Source: Oscillatoriales cyanobacterium USR001 | GTDB lineage: Bacteria; Cyanobacteriota; Cyanobacteriia; Cyanobacteriales; Microcoleaceae | Assembly (NCBI GenBank): GCA_001698425.1 | Contig: MBRE01000059.1 | Location: forward strand, 1 to 64,000 | Reading direction: 5' to 3' | Length of the DNA stretch: 64,000 bases | Shown: piece after piece, positions 32,075-41,495 of the stretch | Layout of the letters: the number at the start of each line of letters is the position of its first letter | Position numbering within the stretch: the stretch's first letter is position 1 | Program-made: the position numbers and the translations under genes | Notes under the pieces: generated by a model | Databases searched by the model: none | The model's input: the letters and a program-made list of their open reading frames with translations, nothing else | Told to the model about the DNA's origin: nothing

Positions 32075-35000
32075 CTATTCTACTTTGATGGCATCATATT
32101 CTGGTTCAGTTAAGGCAAATTCTGGGTCTATTATTTTTACTTCTTGATATGTTAGTTCGTAAAGTTTGTAAACTAAATTGTCTATTTGTTGCTCTAAAAT
32201 AGTAGTGTCTTTGCCTTCAGATTTGAGAATAAGTATTTTATCAACAAGAGCGATAAATGTTAATTGAGAAGAAGGTGAGATTACAGCAATAGGTAATTTA
32301 CTTATACCATTAGGAAAATACTCAAAACTACCTCCACCTGTTTGTTTACCTATTGACTTATATCTAAAACTAAGTAATTTTGAATTTAATAAAGCAAGAA
32401 TATATTTAATACTTAAATTAGGGTTATTATCAAAAACAACCGTCATATTAGAAAAGCTTAAATAATCAAAACTACTATCATAACAAAATATATTATCAAA
32501 ACTTCTTCTACTACAAAATAGCTTTGGTAAATGATAATACTCTTTGTGCATTGGTCGGCTATATCGCCACCATACCCTACCTTCATTTTTTACAGTTGCT
32601 CTATTTTCAAGAATACTTTTGTTTTTAAACAAATATTCTCGTATTGATTTAGGTAATAAATTTAATTCTTCTATATCTTCAAAATAAAGTACATAATCAG
32701 TATTGGGACTTATGTAATATTTCTGTATATTTTTTCCTGTTACTCTTTTTTTTACAAATTTAGGATCAAATTGTTTGGGATATTCACTAAATAAAAATAG
32801 GTTATCTGCCGCCGTTTCCATTCCTTTGCCAATTAAAACTAATTCACTTAAAGATGTTTTATTAGTATCAATTTTAGTATTTAATTTTTCGGTTTCATTA
32901 TTAACCAGAGCAAAAACGTTATCAAGTCTTAGGTTGACCTTTATAAAATTATCTTTATCTTGAATAATTGATGTAAAGTTATTTTTTCTTTCATCTTTTA
33001 GTGTTAATGCTTTGGCAATTGTATTAGTTTTATCTTTTTTAAAACTTACAATTGCTGTGGTAATCATTGCACTTTCAAATACTGGGTATTTTTCAAAATT
33101 AATTATCTGCTCAATGGGGGCTTTTTCAAGTATAAAATTTCGTAAACGTTGAGCTTTATCTGAGAATAAAAAGGCATTAGATATAATATAATAAATATTT
33201 CCTTTTGGTTTTGCTATGTCAATACCTAGTTTAATAAAGTAAAATAAAATATCGCTTTTATCCATCCATATTTCTGAATATTTTTTCTTAATTTGTTCTA
33301 CATAAGAAGATTTTGCCCCTAAAGTTTGTATGTTAAAATAAGGCGGATTTCCAATCACAATATCAAAACCCACATTTTCCACAACTTGCTCATTCATCAC
33401 CTCTGGAAAATCTAACTTCCAATCAAAGAAATTAAGCGATAATTCTGGTTTAGTTTTCAGTTTCTTTAATTGAGTAATAGTATTTTTCCACCCAAGGGTT
33501 TCACAATATAGTTTAGTAGTTTTTACAAGTTTCTTTTTATCCTTAAAGTTTGCAGCCAGGGGTTCAGTTTCTTGTCCTTGGGTTTTAACCATTAACTCCA
33601 ATTGATTGATCAGCAAATCAATTTTTAGATTGCGGATGTCAGCAGATAATTTTTTCTTATCACTATCTGGGCTAAAAAACTCCTTTTGTTCTTGACTAAT
33701 TTTCCTTAACAATAGGCGCTGTTGTTTAGCTAAATCGTGTCCAAAAAGTCCGTGAGCAGTTTGATCTATATTCCAATCAATATCAATAATATTATCATCT
33801 AACTTACTCACCAAACTATTACCCACCACAATCTTATAATCAAGATTAGGTAATGCTTTCGGTTCGGGTTCATCTACAATTAAACTCAGCCAGAAACGTA
33901 GTCTGGCAATATCCACCGCCCCCCGTTCAATATCTACACCATAGATACTATTTTGAATAATATTTCGCTTCACACCCGAAGCATTAAAGTTAGTTGTGTT
34001 GCCAAATTCAAAAGTATGCAGCGTTTGTTTAGCCGTAAATATTTCGTGCAACAAACCCATCGGAAAAGCCCCCGAACCAATCGCCGGATCGCAAATTTTT
34101 ACCCTATCTAATGCGTGATTAAATTCAGCAGAATACCTTTTTATTAATTTCTGATCGTTATCATCTAAAGTCTTTTTGAGCAACTTCTCAATTAATATCC
34201 GGTCTATTTTTTTTGATGGGGATGTGACTACAATTTCTAGTTCTAATTGTCCTTGTCTGAACTCGTTTATCGGAAATAATTCCGGTTGTTGAGGATTCCC
34301 AATACTGGCATAACCAATAATATCATAACCCTGATTTTCAAACCAAGTAGTTAGATATTCAATTAAACTTTCCTGACACATATAATGCACAATCTCTTTA
34401 GGCGTATAATACGCGCCTTTATCTTTATTATCTTCCAGTAAGTTCTCAAAAATATGCCCCAACATTTCAGGATCAACCGCCACAGTATGATCGTTTGGAT
34501 CATCTTCATAAATGGTAAAATTGTATTGATCAAAAAAGTTAAAAAGATTTTCAAATAACTTTGCAGTAAAAATCAAGTTGCGATGATGCTTATTTTCTTC
34601 TTCAAACAAACCACCATTCAAAAAAGGGATTCTGCAAGCTTCACCCTCTCCCAATTTAATTAAATCATCCCGGCGTTTGGTGTTGAGCGTATCAAAAAAT
34701 AAAACCGATAAAAAATCCTGATAAAAAAGTTCTGGATGTTGAAAACTTTGAAAGTGATTAGTTAAAAAATTAAAATCACCTTTTCCCCAACTTTGATTTT
34801 TTGGCACACCCAACCAGCCTTTTTTCTGGATGAAATATAAAAACACAATCCGCCCCAATAATTTTTTATTAAAATCACGGATAGCTTTTTCGTCACCATT
34901 AAAAATCGTTTGGTAAATACCTGGTTGTGAAACCATATATTTACAAAAAATATCATAATGCTCTTTATACTTATCAAAAAATGATTTAGAAAGTTTCTCG

Positions 35001-35533
35001 ACTGAGAAAGCTTCTTTGACATCATCTAAAGTGGCTTGACTACCTTTTTTAACAATGCGTTCAAATCGTTCAACAGCGGTTCTTATGCTTTCACCTTCAC
35101 CTAATAGATAGGTGTAGCGTTTAGGTTCAGTTTTGATTTTTATAAATTCGCCTTCAGCATCATAGCCCGTTAATTCTGAAACATAAGTAAAACGCCAATT
35201 TGCACTTTCTGGACGATGATAAGCAATAAAAGCCGCATCAATATTTTTCCAGTATTTACGCAATAAATTTCTTAATCCTACCCGATTACGTTCTAAAATA
35301 ATATCGGGGGCCAGCGTTACTTCATACACCCCAATTTGTCGTTCACTGCCATTTTCATCTAACAGAATATAGCCTAAATTTTGGGCATGGGAAGCTACAT
35401 GATTATCAATTCCCGTAAGAGTTTGGGGAGTTGATAATAATTGAGCATTAGCAAAGGTTTGGCCTAGAAATTGTTTCCATTTGGCTTGATTGTAACGTTG
35501 CTTGAATATATCTTTAATTTGTTGCGGTGTCAT
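32075..35533 (-). CDS. Eco57I-type N6-adenine DNA methylase, restriction or defence system
   Basis: 1152 aa. Methylase motif I DPAIGSGAFPMG is near residue 480, and motif IV NPPYF near residue 728. The N-terminal 350 residues hold a helical domain and YTPKEIVHYMCQESL, typical before gamma-type N6 methylases. The last 300 residues would be the target recognition domain. No clear nuclease motif is seen. It is 30 bp downstream of the PLD-helicase gene, so the two are one operon. Together they could methylate a site and cut DNA lacking it. I did not find GCGATCGC in this gene pair, and base composition is AT-rich, indicating recent acquisition. Confidence 0.88.
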   Translation of the reverse strand: MTPQQIKDIFKQRYNQAKWKQFLGQTFANAQLLSTPQTLTGIDNHVASHAQNLGYILLDENGSERQIGVYEVTLAPDIILERNRVGLRNLLRKYWKNIDAAFIAYHRPESANWRFTYVSELTGYDAEGEFIKIKTEPKRYTYLLGEGESIRTAVERFERIVKKGSQATLDDVKEAFSVEKLSKSFFDKYKEHYDIFCKYMVSQPGIYQTIFNGDEKAIRDFNKKLLGRIVFLYFIQKKGWLGVPKNQSWGKGDFNFLTNHFQSFQHPELFYQDFLSVLFFDTLNTKRRDDLIKLGEGEACRIPFLNGGLFEEENKHHRNLIFTAKLFENLFNFFDQYNFTIYEDDPNDHTVAVDPEMLGHIFENLLEDNKDKGAYYTPKEIVHYMCQESLIEYLTTWFENQGYDIIGYASIGNPQQPELFPINEFRQGQLELEIVVTSPSKKIDRILIEKLLKKTLDDNDQKLIKRYSAEFNHALDRVKICDPAIGSGAFPMGLLHEIFTAKQTLHTFEFGNTTNFNASGVKRNIIQNSIYGVDIERGAVDIARLRFWLSLIVDEPEPKALPNLDYKIVVGNSLVSKLDDNIIDIDWNIDQTAHGLFGHDLAKQQRLLLRKISQEQKEFFSPDSDKKKLSADIRNLKIDLLINQLELMVKTQGQETEPLAANFKDKKKLVKTTKLYCETLGWKNTITQLKKLKTKPELSLNFFDWKLDFPEVMNEQVVENVGFDIVIGNPPYFNIQTLGAKSSYVEQIKKKYSEIWMDKSDILFYFIKLGIDIAKPKGNIYYIISNAFLFSDKAQRLRNFILEKAPIEQIINFEKYPVFESAMITTAIVSFKKDKTNTIAKALTLKDERKNNFTSIIQDKDNFIKVNLRLDNVFALVNNETEKLNTKIDTNKTSLSELVLIGKGMETAADNLFLFSEYPKQFDPKFVKKRVTGKNIQKYYISPNTDYVLYFEDIEELNLLPKSIREYLFKNKSILENRATVKNEGRVWWRYSRPMHKEYYHLPKLFCSRRSFDNIFCYDSSFDYLSFSNMTVVFDNNPNLSIKYILALLNSKLLSFRYKSIGKQTGGGSFEYFPNGISKLPIAVISPSSQLTFIALVDKILILKSEGKDTTILEQQIDNLVYKLYELTYQEVKIIDPEFALTEPEYDAIKVE

Positions 35534-35563
35534 AATTTTTTCAAGGTAATAAGGTAATCATAA

Positions 35564-38500
35564 TTACTCAAAAGATTCTGAAATGATTAAAACTGGTTTC
35601 TCAACTTTTCTCTTTTGTCCTTTTTGGACATCCGAGACATCAACACTATATTTTTGAGCAATTTTATCAATTTCTAAAATTGCCATATCTAAGTTTACTT
35701 TTTTCTTTTGCAACTTGTCAACCTCCGAAGGTAAATTGGTATGTCTCCCTATATCAATCAGGGTGATAATTTTCTTAATGTTGTCCCTTTGTTTCTCAAT
35801 TAATTTGGGATGGTTAATCATTCCTGAAAGCCATTTTTTTGCACTTTGCGCCACACCGCCTAATGCTTCCGGGTCTGTTTGCGCCTGAACTAACTCATAT
35901 TCCACTGTTTCAAAATGTTTAATCGCGTTGTTTACATGATCGTGATGGCTGGCGATTAATTCTACATTTTTTTCGTTTTGATCGGCTTCAAATATCTTAA
36001 ATGCTTCGATCGGTGTAATTTCTTTAGCTTGGTTGTTGCTATCCACCCAATAAAATTCAAACTTTTTATCCGTCTTTAAAAATGCCGCCGTGCCATTTTG
36101 TAAATCAGGTTTATTAATTTTAGTTGAACTTCTACCCGCCCTTGATTTTAAAGGCATTTTTTTAATTTTATCAAACCAAGTTTTGTTGTTTTTCCTGAAA
36201 TTGCGGAGAAAATAAAGAAATTTTAAGCGTTCATCTTGTTCCTCTTTATAAGTTCCGCTAAAAAGTTTGACTTCATCTAAAATTTCCTCTGTTGAAAACA
36301 CTTGATTATCCTCCCCAAATGCGGTATGAAAAGCCTGAATTTTCATAAAAGCAGTTTTATTTAACTTGATTTGCGAATCGCCTTGGGCCGAAGGATAAAA
36401 GACATAATTATAAATGGCGGTAGCTTTAGTACCAATCCGATTCACCCGCCCAATCCTTTGCATCAATTTGGTTGAGTTCCAAGGTGTATCATAGTGAATA
36501 ATGACATTAGAACGATGCAAATTTACTCCTTCTGCCAAAACTTCAGTAGTAATGATTATACTGTAATCGTTTGCCTGTTTTTCTTGCGTACAGTTAGCAT
36601 CAAAGTTAGTGACTATAGTATCATACAATTGATTTCTGTTTTCACTCGAAACTACCAACACATCTTTTCTGCCTTCATTTTTTAGAGCCTCAGCTAAATA
36701 GTCAACAGTATCTTTTGACTCAGAAAATATCACCAACTTACCCTCTAAATTAGTTTTTTTATCAAGGAATAGTTTGTTTAATTGTGCAATAAATACATCT
36801 AATTTTGGATCGTTTTTTATAGCATTCCAGTTTTCAACTAATTCCTTTAAAAGTAGAGAATCATTCTCTAAACTCGCAATAAAATCTGGCTTAAAATCCG
36901 CCTTTTTAAAAGTTTGGTTTTTCGGATTATCTGCGCTTAATTTTTCTATTTCTTCCTCAATTTGTTCGTCACTCCAACCCTTATCTAACAGCTTGTTTAT
37001 ATCGGTATCAGGTGCGATAAATATTTTGTCATTGTTAAACATTTCAATCATTCTGTCGGTAGCTTTTTGAAAATTGCCTAGGGATTTTTTAAAGGCATAA
37101 AAACTACTTTCCAATCTTTTAATCAACTGAGTTTTCATTATAAATGCTAAGGATTTAGAAACTGTTTCTGCGTTTTCGTAATACTGGCTTTGAACTTGTT
37201 GGTTTAACCCGGCAATGGCTTGGTAACGGCTGTATTTTAGTTGAGCTTTATCTGTTAGATAGAAAACAGTTTTATGAAACAACTGATTTAGTTTATCATC
37301 CATTAGATATTCCACTTTTTTAGGTGGTTCTACTTTGGGAAATTTAATTTTTTGTTCTGCTAAGTCTAATTTATACTCAGCAATATTTTCTAGGTCAGTG
37401 CGTGTTCTCCGAATAGTAATAGGTTCAATTATATTCTTACGAATTTTCCCATAAATATCTCTAAGCTTGTTTACATCTAATTTTTCCAAGCGTTTTAGGC
37501 TTTTGTATTGCTCCATTAAGGGACTAAAAAAAGCAGTCAAATTTGTAATAGGAAGTGTTGACTGTCTGGCATCCTGAAACATTTGTATTTGATAAAAAAT
37601 ATCATCAGGTCTGTTATTCAAAGGAGTTGCCGATACTAAAATTACTTTTTTCTGACTACCTTCAATCAAACCCTTATTTGCTCTTGGACTTTTACAAATC
37701 AATTGTAAGTTTTGAAAAGCACCTGTTTTGTAATTACGAAACTTGTGAGCTTCATCAGCTATTACCAAATCATACTCTTCTTTGTGCCAATAGTCTTGAT
37801 GCGAGTTCAAGATTTTTTCCAGACTGCCATTAGTGATAAACTTGGTATATTTGTCAATATTAAAATTCTTAAAAGTGTCCTTCCAGTTTTTTTCAACTGC
37901 TGGCGGATAAACAACTAATATTTTTGTATTCTCTCTACCATTTTGCATTAAAAACTTTTTGGCAACCATTGCGGCAATAACAGTTTTACCCAAACCCACA
38001 ACATCAGCCAAAATAAAGCCGTTGTGTTTTAGCAGCATATTAAAGCCTTCATTCACGGCATCAACTTGATAAGAAAGTTTTTTAAAGTTTTGAGGTAAAT
38101 CACCTATTGAGTCTGGATCGTACTCAATATTTTTGTCAAAATATTCAGTCAGCAATTTTATATATAATTCAAAGGGACTTGTTTCTTCGTTCAAATAAGT
38201 TTCCTTTTTAATACCCTGAATATCAACTGGCAATATATCAACAGATTCAGCCCAAAGTTTTTCAAATTCTGCGGTAGCAAATTGGACATCAGGATATTCT
38301 GTTAGTTGAACATTGAACTCATAATTATAAAAGTTCCCTCCACCAAGTCCAGCATCCGTAAGATTTGAAGAACCCGTGATTACTGTGGCAGGTGTATGTT
38401 GATTAAATGGTTCAGGACGTAAAATATAAACTTTGGCATGAATCTTTTTTTCGGGATGTGCCTTGACTTGTATTTTCTTTTGAATTATATCGTCAATGAA

Positions 38501-38836
38501 TTGTAAAATACCATTTTCTGTGTCTTTATCATAATTGGCTTGGGCAATATCTTTTTGAATTTCCTTGATCAAATCTTCTTTTGTTCTTTCGTGATTGCTA
38601 AAAAAATCAAGCCCAGATTTGTGAGCCTCAGCCAGCATTTTGTCAATGTTGATCCCTACCAATATTCTAATATTTGGAACTTGGTTTAAAAATGGTCTGA
38701 TTCTGAAATAACCTGATGCCCTGAAGTAGCCTACTAAAGCGTCAAAATATTGAATGTTGGGATTATAGGTAAAAACCCCTTCAAACTTTTTGATTAAAGT
38801 GTTTTCTTCCCTATTCGTGAAAAACTTTGTTGACAT
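35564..38836 (-). CDS. PLD-nuclease / SNF2-type helicase protein
   Basis: 1090 aa. A phospholipase-D-type nuclease motif, HAKVYIL (H133, K135) with GSSNL (155-159), is followed by an SF2/SNF2 helicase: GLGKT at 281-285, DEAH at 361-364, SATPLNN, and RIGRVNRIG in the C-terminal lobe. The PLD domain could nick DNA, as in DISARM DrmC or PLD-type restriction enzymes. The fused helicase or translocase resembles DrmD. Its methylase partner lies 30 bp downstream. The fusion replaces what other systems carry as separate genes. Confidence 0.88.
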   Translation of the reverse strand: MSTKFFTNREENTLIKKFEGVFTYNPNIQYFDALVGYFRASGYFRIRPFLNQVPNIRILVGINIDKMLAEAHKSGLDFFSNHERTKEDLIKEIQKDIAQANYDKDTENGILQFIDDIIQKKIQVKAHPEKKIHAKVYILRPEPFNQHTPATVITGSSNLTDAGLGGGNFYNYEFNVQLTEYPDVQFATAEFEKLWAESVDILPVDIQGIKKETYLNEETSPFELYIKLLTEYFDKNIEYDPDSIGDLPQNFKKLSYQVDAVNEGFNMLLKHNGFILADVVGLGKTVIAAMVAKKFLMQNGRENTKILVVYPPAVEKNWKDTFKNFNIDKYTKFITNGSLEKILNSHQDYWHKEEYDLVIADEAHKFRNYKTGAFQNLQLICKSPRANKGLIEGSQKKVILVSATPLNNRPDDIFYQIQMFQDARQSTLPITNLTAFFSPLMEQYKSLKRLEKLDVNKLRDIYGKIRKNIIEPITIRRTRTDLENIAEYKLDLAEQKIKFPKVEPPKKVEYLMDDKLNQLFHKTVFYLTDKAQLKYSRYQAIAGLNQQVQSQYYENAETVSKSLAFIMKTQLIKRLESSFYAFKKSLGNFQKATDRMIEMFNNDKIFIAPDTDINKLLDKGWSDEQIEEEIEKLSADNPKNQTFKKADFKPDFIASLENDSLLLKELVENWNAIKNDPKLDVFIAQLNKLFLDKKTNLEGKLVIFSESKDTVDYLAEALKNEGRKDVLVVSSENRNQLYDTIVTNFDANCTQEKQANDYSIIITTEVLAEGVNLHRSNVIIHYDTPWNSTKLMQRIGRVNRIGTKATAIYNYVFYPSAQGDSQIKLNKTAFMKIQAFHTAFGEDNQVFSTEEILDEVKLFSGTYKEEQDERLKFLYFLRNFRKNNKTWFDKIKKMPLKSRAGRSSTKINKPDLQNGTAAFLKTDKKFEFYWVDSNNQAKEITPIEAFKIFEADQNEKNVELIASHHDHVNNAIKHFETVEYELVQAQTDPEALGGVAQSAKKWLSGMINHPKLIEKQRDNIKKIITLIDIGRHTNLPSEVDKLQKKKVNLDMAILEIDKIAQKYSVDVSDVQKGQKRKVEKPVLIISESFE

Positions 38837-39034
38837 ATACTATATACAATGAATGATGGTGGCAATTTACGAATTATTATATGTTCGTTCATAGCGATCG
38901 TGATTTGACGAACGCGATCGCTCAAACACGCTTGCTAGGCAAAAGCATTCCCCTGGTTGTCTACTAACTATAGCACTGCGCTTTCCGCAGTGGGAAAAAT
39001 AACCGCTATGGATAAGTAGCTAACCTAATCGTTT

Positions 39035-39236
39035 CCAACCAGTCGCACCAGCTTGGGTGCCAGAAGGCTTCGATCCCTTCAACCCTGGCGGTATTGTGGC
39101 TCACCACATCGCTGCGGGTGTAGTTGGGGTAATCGCTATTGAAAATTTGCTAAACTGAAAAAAACATACATTGATTATTATGTATTCTAACAATCAAAAC
39201 CAACAAGTCCTAGAAGCGATCGGTAAACTTAACGAA
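39035..39236 (+). pseudogene. Chimeric scar: psbB fragment fused to vapB-like 5' region
   Basis: 39035-39137 matches psbB 29958-30060 (about 8 differences in 103, nearly all synonymous). 39140-39236 matches 31083-31179 (1 mismatch in 97), which covers the promoter and first codons of the vapB-like gene. The order and orientation are as at 30-31 kb, but 1.02 kb between the parts is missing. Neither part can make a functional protein. The rest of 38837-39443 holds the defence-operon promoter region and the MITE at 39280; I see no gene there. Confidence 0.9.
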
Positions 39237-39279
39237 AGGAAGAAGGAAGAAAAGGCTTCTTGCAAAAATATCAGAATTT

Positions 39280-39379
39280 AGGAATAGAAATTAAATAATT
39301 AGCTTGTTTGTAGTAAGCGCTTTAGCGCTCTTTGCGCTTACTACAAACCAAATCATCAAGTTATTTAATTTTCATTCCT
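39280..39379. mobile_element. 100-bp palindromic MITE, family C copy 2
   Basis: An inverted copy of 21951-22050 with one mismatch over 100 bp. Terminal repeats begin AGGAATAGAAATTAAATAA and end ATTTTCATTCCT. TA/TTA flanks on both sides. Near identity suggests recent movement. It stands beside the chimeric scar and is followed by a fragment TGCGTAAGTCCT at 39402-39413, one terminal repeat of the family D element described at 41245. Confidence 0.85.
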
Positions 39380-39443
39380 TACGCACACTATAGCAACCGC
39401 TGACAGTTGCGTAAGTCCTGTCCTAGAAGAAAAATCACCAATC

Positions 39444-40127
39444 CTACGATACTCGCTGTTTTAATATAAATTCTGCGATCGCTAAATCCATCGGCGTTGT
39501 TACTTTCAAATTAGTCTCTTCCCCCGGTACAATTTGCACTGATAAATCGCACTTTTCAAACAAAGCTGCATCATCCGTAACTTCCCATCCCCATTGACGA
39601 CCCTTAGCATGACAATCTTTTAATAATTTCACCTCAAATCCTTGGGGAGTTTGCGCCGCCCATAGGTGACTGCGATCGGGTGTATCCTGCACTAAGCCAG
39701 TATCATCAGTAATTTTAATCGTGTCCTTAACTGGAATCGCCGCAATTAAACCCGGAAACCTAAACAATTCCTCAGCGCAACGATTAAACAAATCTGGCGT
39801 GGCCAGACATCTCGCGCCGTCGTGAATCAAAACTCGCTCTGCGGTGGCTGGAAGCGCCTGCAAACCGTTGTAAACTGACTCTTGGCGAGTAGCACCTCCT
39901 TGGATCAGTTTCACTGGCTTAGTCAGGGAAACATTGGCCAGAATTTCCTCAAAATCGGGAAAATCTATTGGTTGACCCATAATCCCAATCCAAGTAATAT
40001 AATCCGAGGCTTCGGCGACTTCCAGAGTCCAAGCCAGTAAAGGTTTGCCCAGCAATGATAGTAGCAATTTATTGCGATCGCTACCCATCCGCCGGCCGCT
40101 ACCTGCGGCGGGAATTAATAAATGCAC
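39444..40127 (-). CDS. ispD: 2-C-methyl-D-erythritol 4-phosphate cytidylyltransferase
   Basis: 227 aa, normal length. IPAAGSGRRMGSDRNKLLLSL is the nucleotide-binding loop; VLIHDGARCLATPDLF and WAAQTPQGFEVKLL are the family signatures. IspD makes CDP-ME in the MEP pathway, which supplies isoprenoids for carotenoids, phytol and quinones. It is divergent from the GT9 gene with an 86-bp gap. Confidence 0.95.
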   Translation of the reverse strand: MHLLIPAAGSGRRMGSDRNKLLLSLLGKPLLAWTLEVAEASDYITWIGIMGQPIDFPDFEEILANVSLTKPVKLIQGGATRQESVYNGLQALPATAERVLIHDGARCLATPDLFNRCAEELFRFPGLIAAIPVKDTIKITDDTGLVQDTPDRSHLWAAQTPQGFEVKLLKDCHAKGRQWGWEVTDDAALFEKCDLSVQIVPGEETNLKVTTPMDLAIAEFILKQRVS

Positions 40128-40222
40128 AGTTACTCCTTGATGTGGCTATGTTAGCTATGATGCTGATTTGATAAGCATTTCTTCCTTTAGAATAATCGGT
40201 TGGTAAGCTAAACGTGACTAAT

Positions 40223-41182
40223 ATGCGAATTGTTGCCCTTGTGCCTGGTGGGATTGGGGATCAAATTTTGTTTTTCCCCACCCTGGATGGCTTAAAACAA
40301 CTTTATCCGAATACTCAGGTTGATGCGATCGTAGAACCCAGGGCTAAAAATGCCTACCGTGTCTGCAAGTCTGTCAAAGAAGTTATACCCTTTGATTTTA
40401 AAGACAGCAATGCTTTAGCGGATTGGGGAAATTTGCTGGGGATTATGCGCGATCGCGAATACGAAGCTGTTGTCTCTCTCGGACAAAGGTGGACTGTAGG
40501 ACTCCTATTGTGGCTAACTGGTATTAACAAACGAGTTGGTTATGCGGGTGGCGGTAGTTTATTTCTTACAGATGCAGTAACTCTCGAAACTGAAAAGTAT
40601 GCTGCGGAAATGTATTACGATTTGCTACAAGGTTTCGGCATTAATCAGCCTTGTCCACCCTTGGCGATTAATGTACCCAAACAGGATATCCAATGGGCTG
40701 AAGCGGAACAGCAACGGTTAGGGATTAAAGAAAGTGGTTACATTTTAATTCATGGAGGTTCTAGCCAGTTAGCTTTATCTAAGGGAATTGACAAAATTTA
40801 CCCTGTAGAAAAATGGCAGCAAATTATTCAAGATTTGCAACAGCGACAGCCTAATTTGCCTGTGGTGGTGGTTAAAGGACCGGAAGATACAGTCTTTGTG
40901 GAAAAGTTGTTAGAGTCTTGTCCGAAGGTTTTAACGATCGCACCGGATGATGTTGGTAAGTTAGCTGCTGCGATCGCGGCTGCTAATTTAATGTTATGTA
41001 CTGACAGTGCCCCAATGCACTTATCTGTAGCCGTTCAGACTTATACGATCGCCCTTTTTGGCCCCACCGATCCGGCTAAATTGTTACCAAAAAGCGATCG
41101 CTTTATTGGTCTTAAATCTCCTACGGGTAAAATGGCTGACATTTCACCTCAAGATGTACTCAAAAAAGTTTGGGGGGGTTAA
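40223..41182 (+). CDS. Glycosyltransferase family 9, heptosyltransferase-like
   Basis: 319 aa from ATG at 40223; a GTG three codons earlier is possible. Begins VALVPGGIGDQILFFPTLDGLK, and has ILIHGGSSQLALSKGIDKIYP and the C-terminal nucleotide-sugar site LCTDSAPMHLSVAV...LFGPTDP. GT9 enzymes add heptose or related sugars to LPS core. The nearby gmhB-like gene fits heptose use in the cell envelope. Confidence 0.88.
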   Translation: MRIVALVPGGIGDQILFFPTLDGLKQLYPNTQVDAIVEPRAKNAYRVCKSVKEVIPFDFKDSNALADWGNLLGIMRDREYEAVVSLGQRWTVGLLLWLTGINKRVGYAGGGSLFLTDAVTLETEKYAAEMYYDLLQGFGINQPCPPLAINVPKQDIQWAEAEQQRLGIKESGYILIHGGSSQLALSKGIDKIYPVEKWQQIIQDLQQRQPNLPVVVVKGPEDTVFVEKLLESCPKVLTIAPDDVGKLAAAIAAANLMLCTDSAPMHLSVAVQTYTIALFGPTDPAKLLPKSDRFIGLKSPTGKMADISPQDVLKKVWGG

Positions 41183-41242
41183 TTGTTAATTGTTAACGGT
41201 TAACGGTTAACTGTTAACTGTTAACGGTTAACTGTTAACTGA
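41180..41242. repeat. Heptamer STRR (GTTAACT / GTTAACG)n
   Basis: About nine heptamers of GTTAACG/GTTAACT type directly after the GT9 stop and abutting a family D element. The remainder of 41354-41495 shows no further structure that I can support, apart from the leader of the gmhB-like gene. Confidence 0.85.
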
Positions 41243-41244
41243 AC

Positions 41245-41353
41245 AGGACTTACGCACCCAAGCAAAGAAACCGGGTTTTTTAGAGAATCTGTGGGTCCGG
41301 GCGAAGTATTTTCGTGAAAAAACCCGGTTTCTGAGGCCCCATGCGTAAGTCCT
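41245..41353. mobile_element. 109-bp palindromic MITE-like element, family D
   Basis: Bounded by AGGACTTACGCA (41245-41256) and TGCGTAAGTCCT (41342-41353), perfect 12-bp inverted repeats. Inside are AAACCGGGTTTTTT and AAAAAACCCGGTTT arms. A solitary end (TGCGTAAGTCCT) is at 39402-39413. Elements with these ends are widespread in filamentous cyanobacteria as far as I recall. Non-coding. Confidence 0.75.
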
Positions 41354-41495
41354 AGAAACACAAAGACACGAAGACACGAAGGAAGAAAAAGAAGTTGTAG
41401 GGGCGAGTTCACCAACAGATTTAAAGGGTACAGTCAAGGCTAAAAAATCCGCCCCGGCTCAATACTATAACTAATTAAGGAGATATAATATTACT

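Noticed and set aside
39035..39137. A second psbB gene
   Set aside because: Only about 34 codons match, with no start, stop or continuation. It is a fragment.
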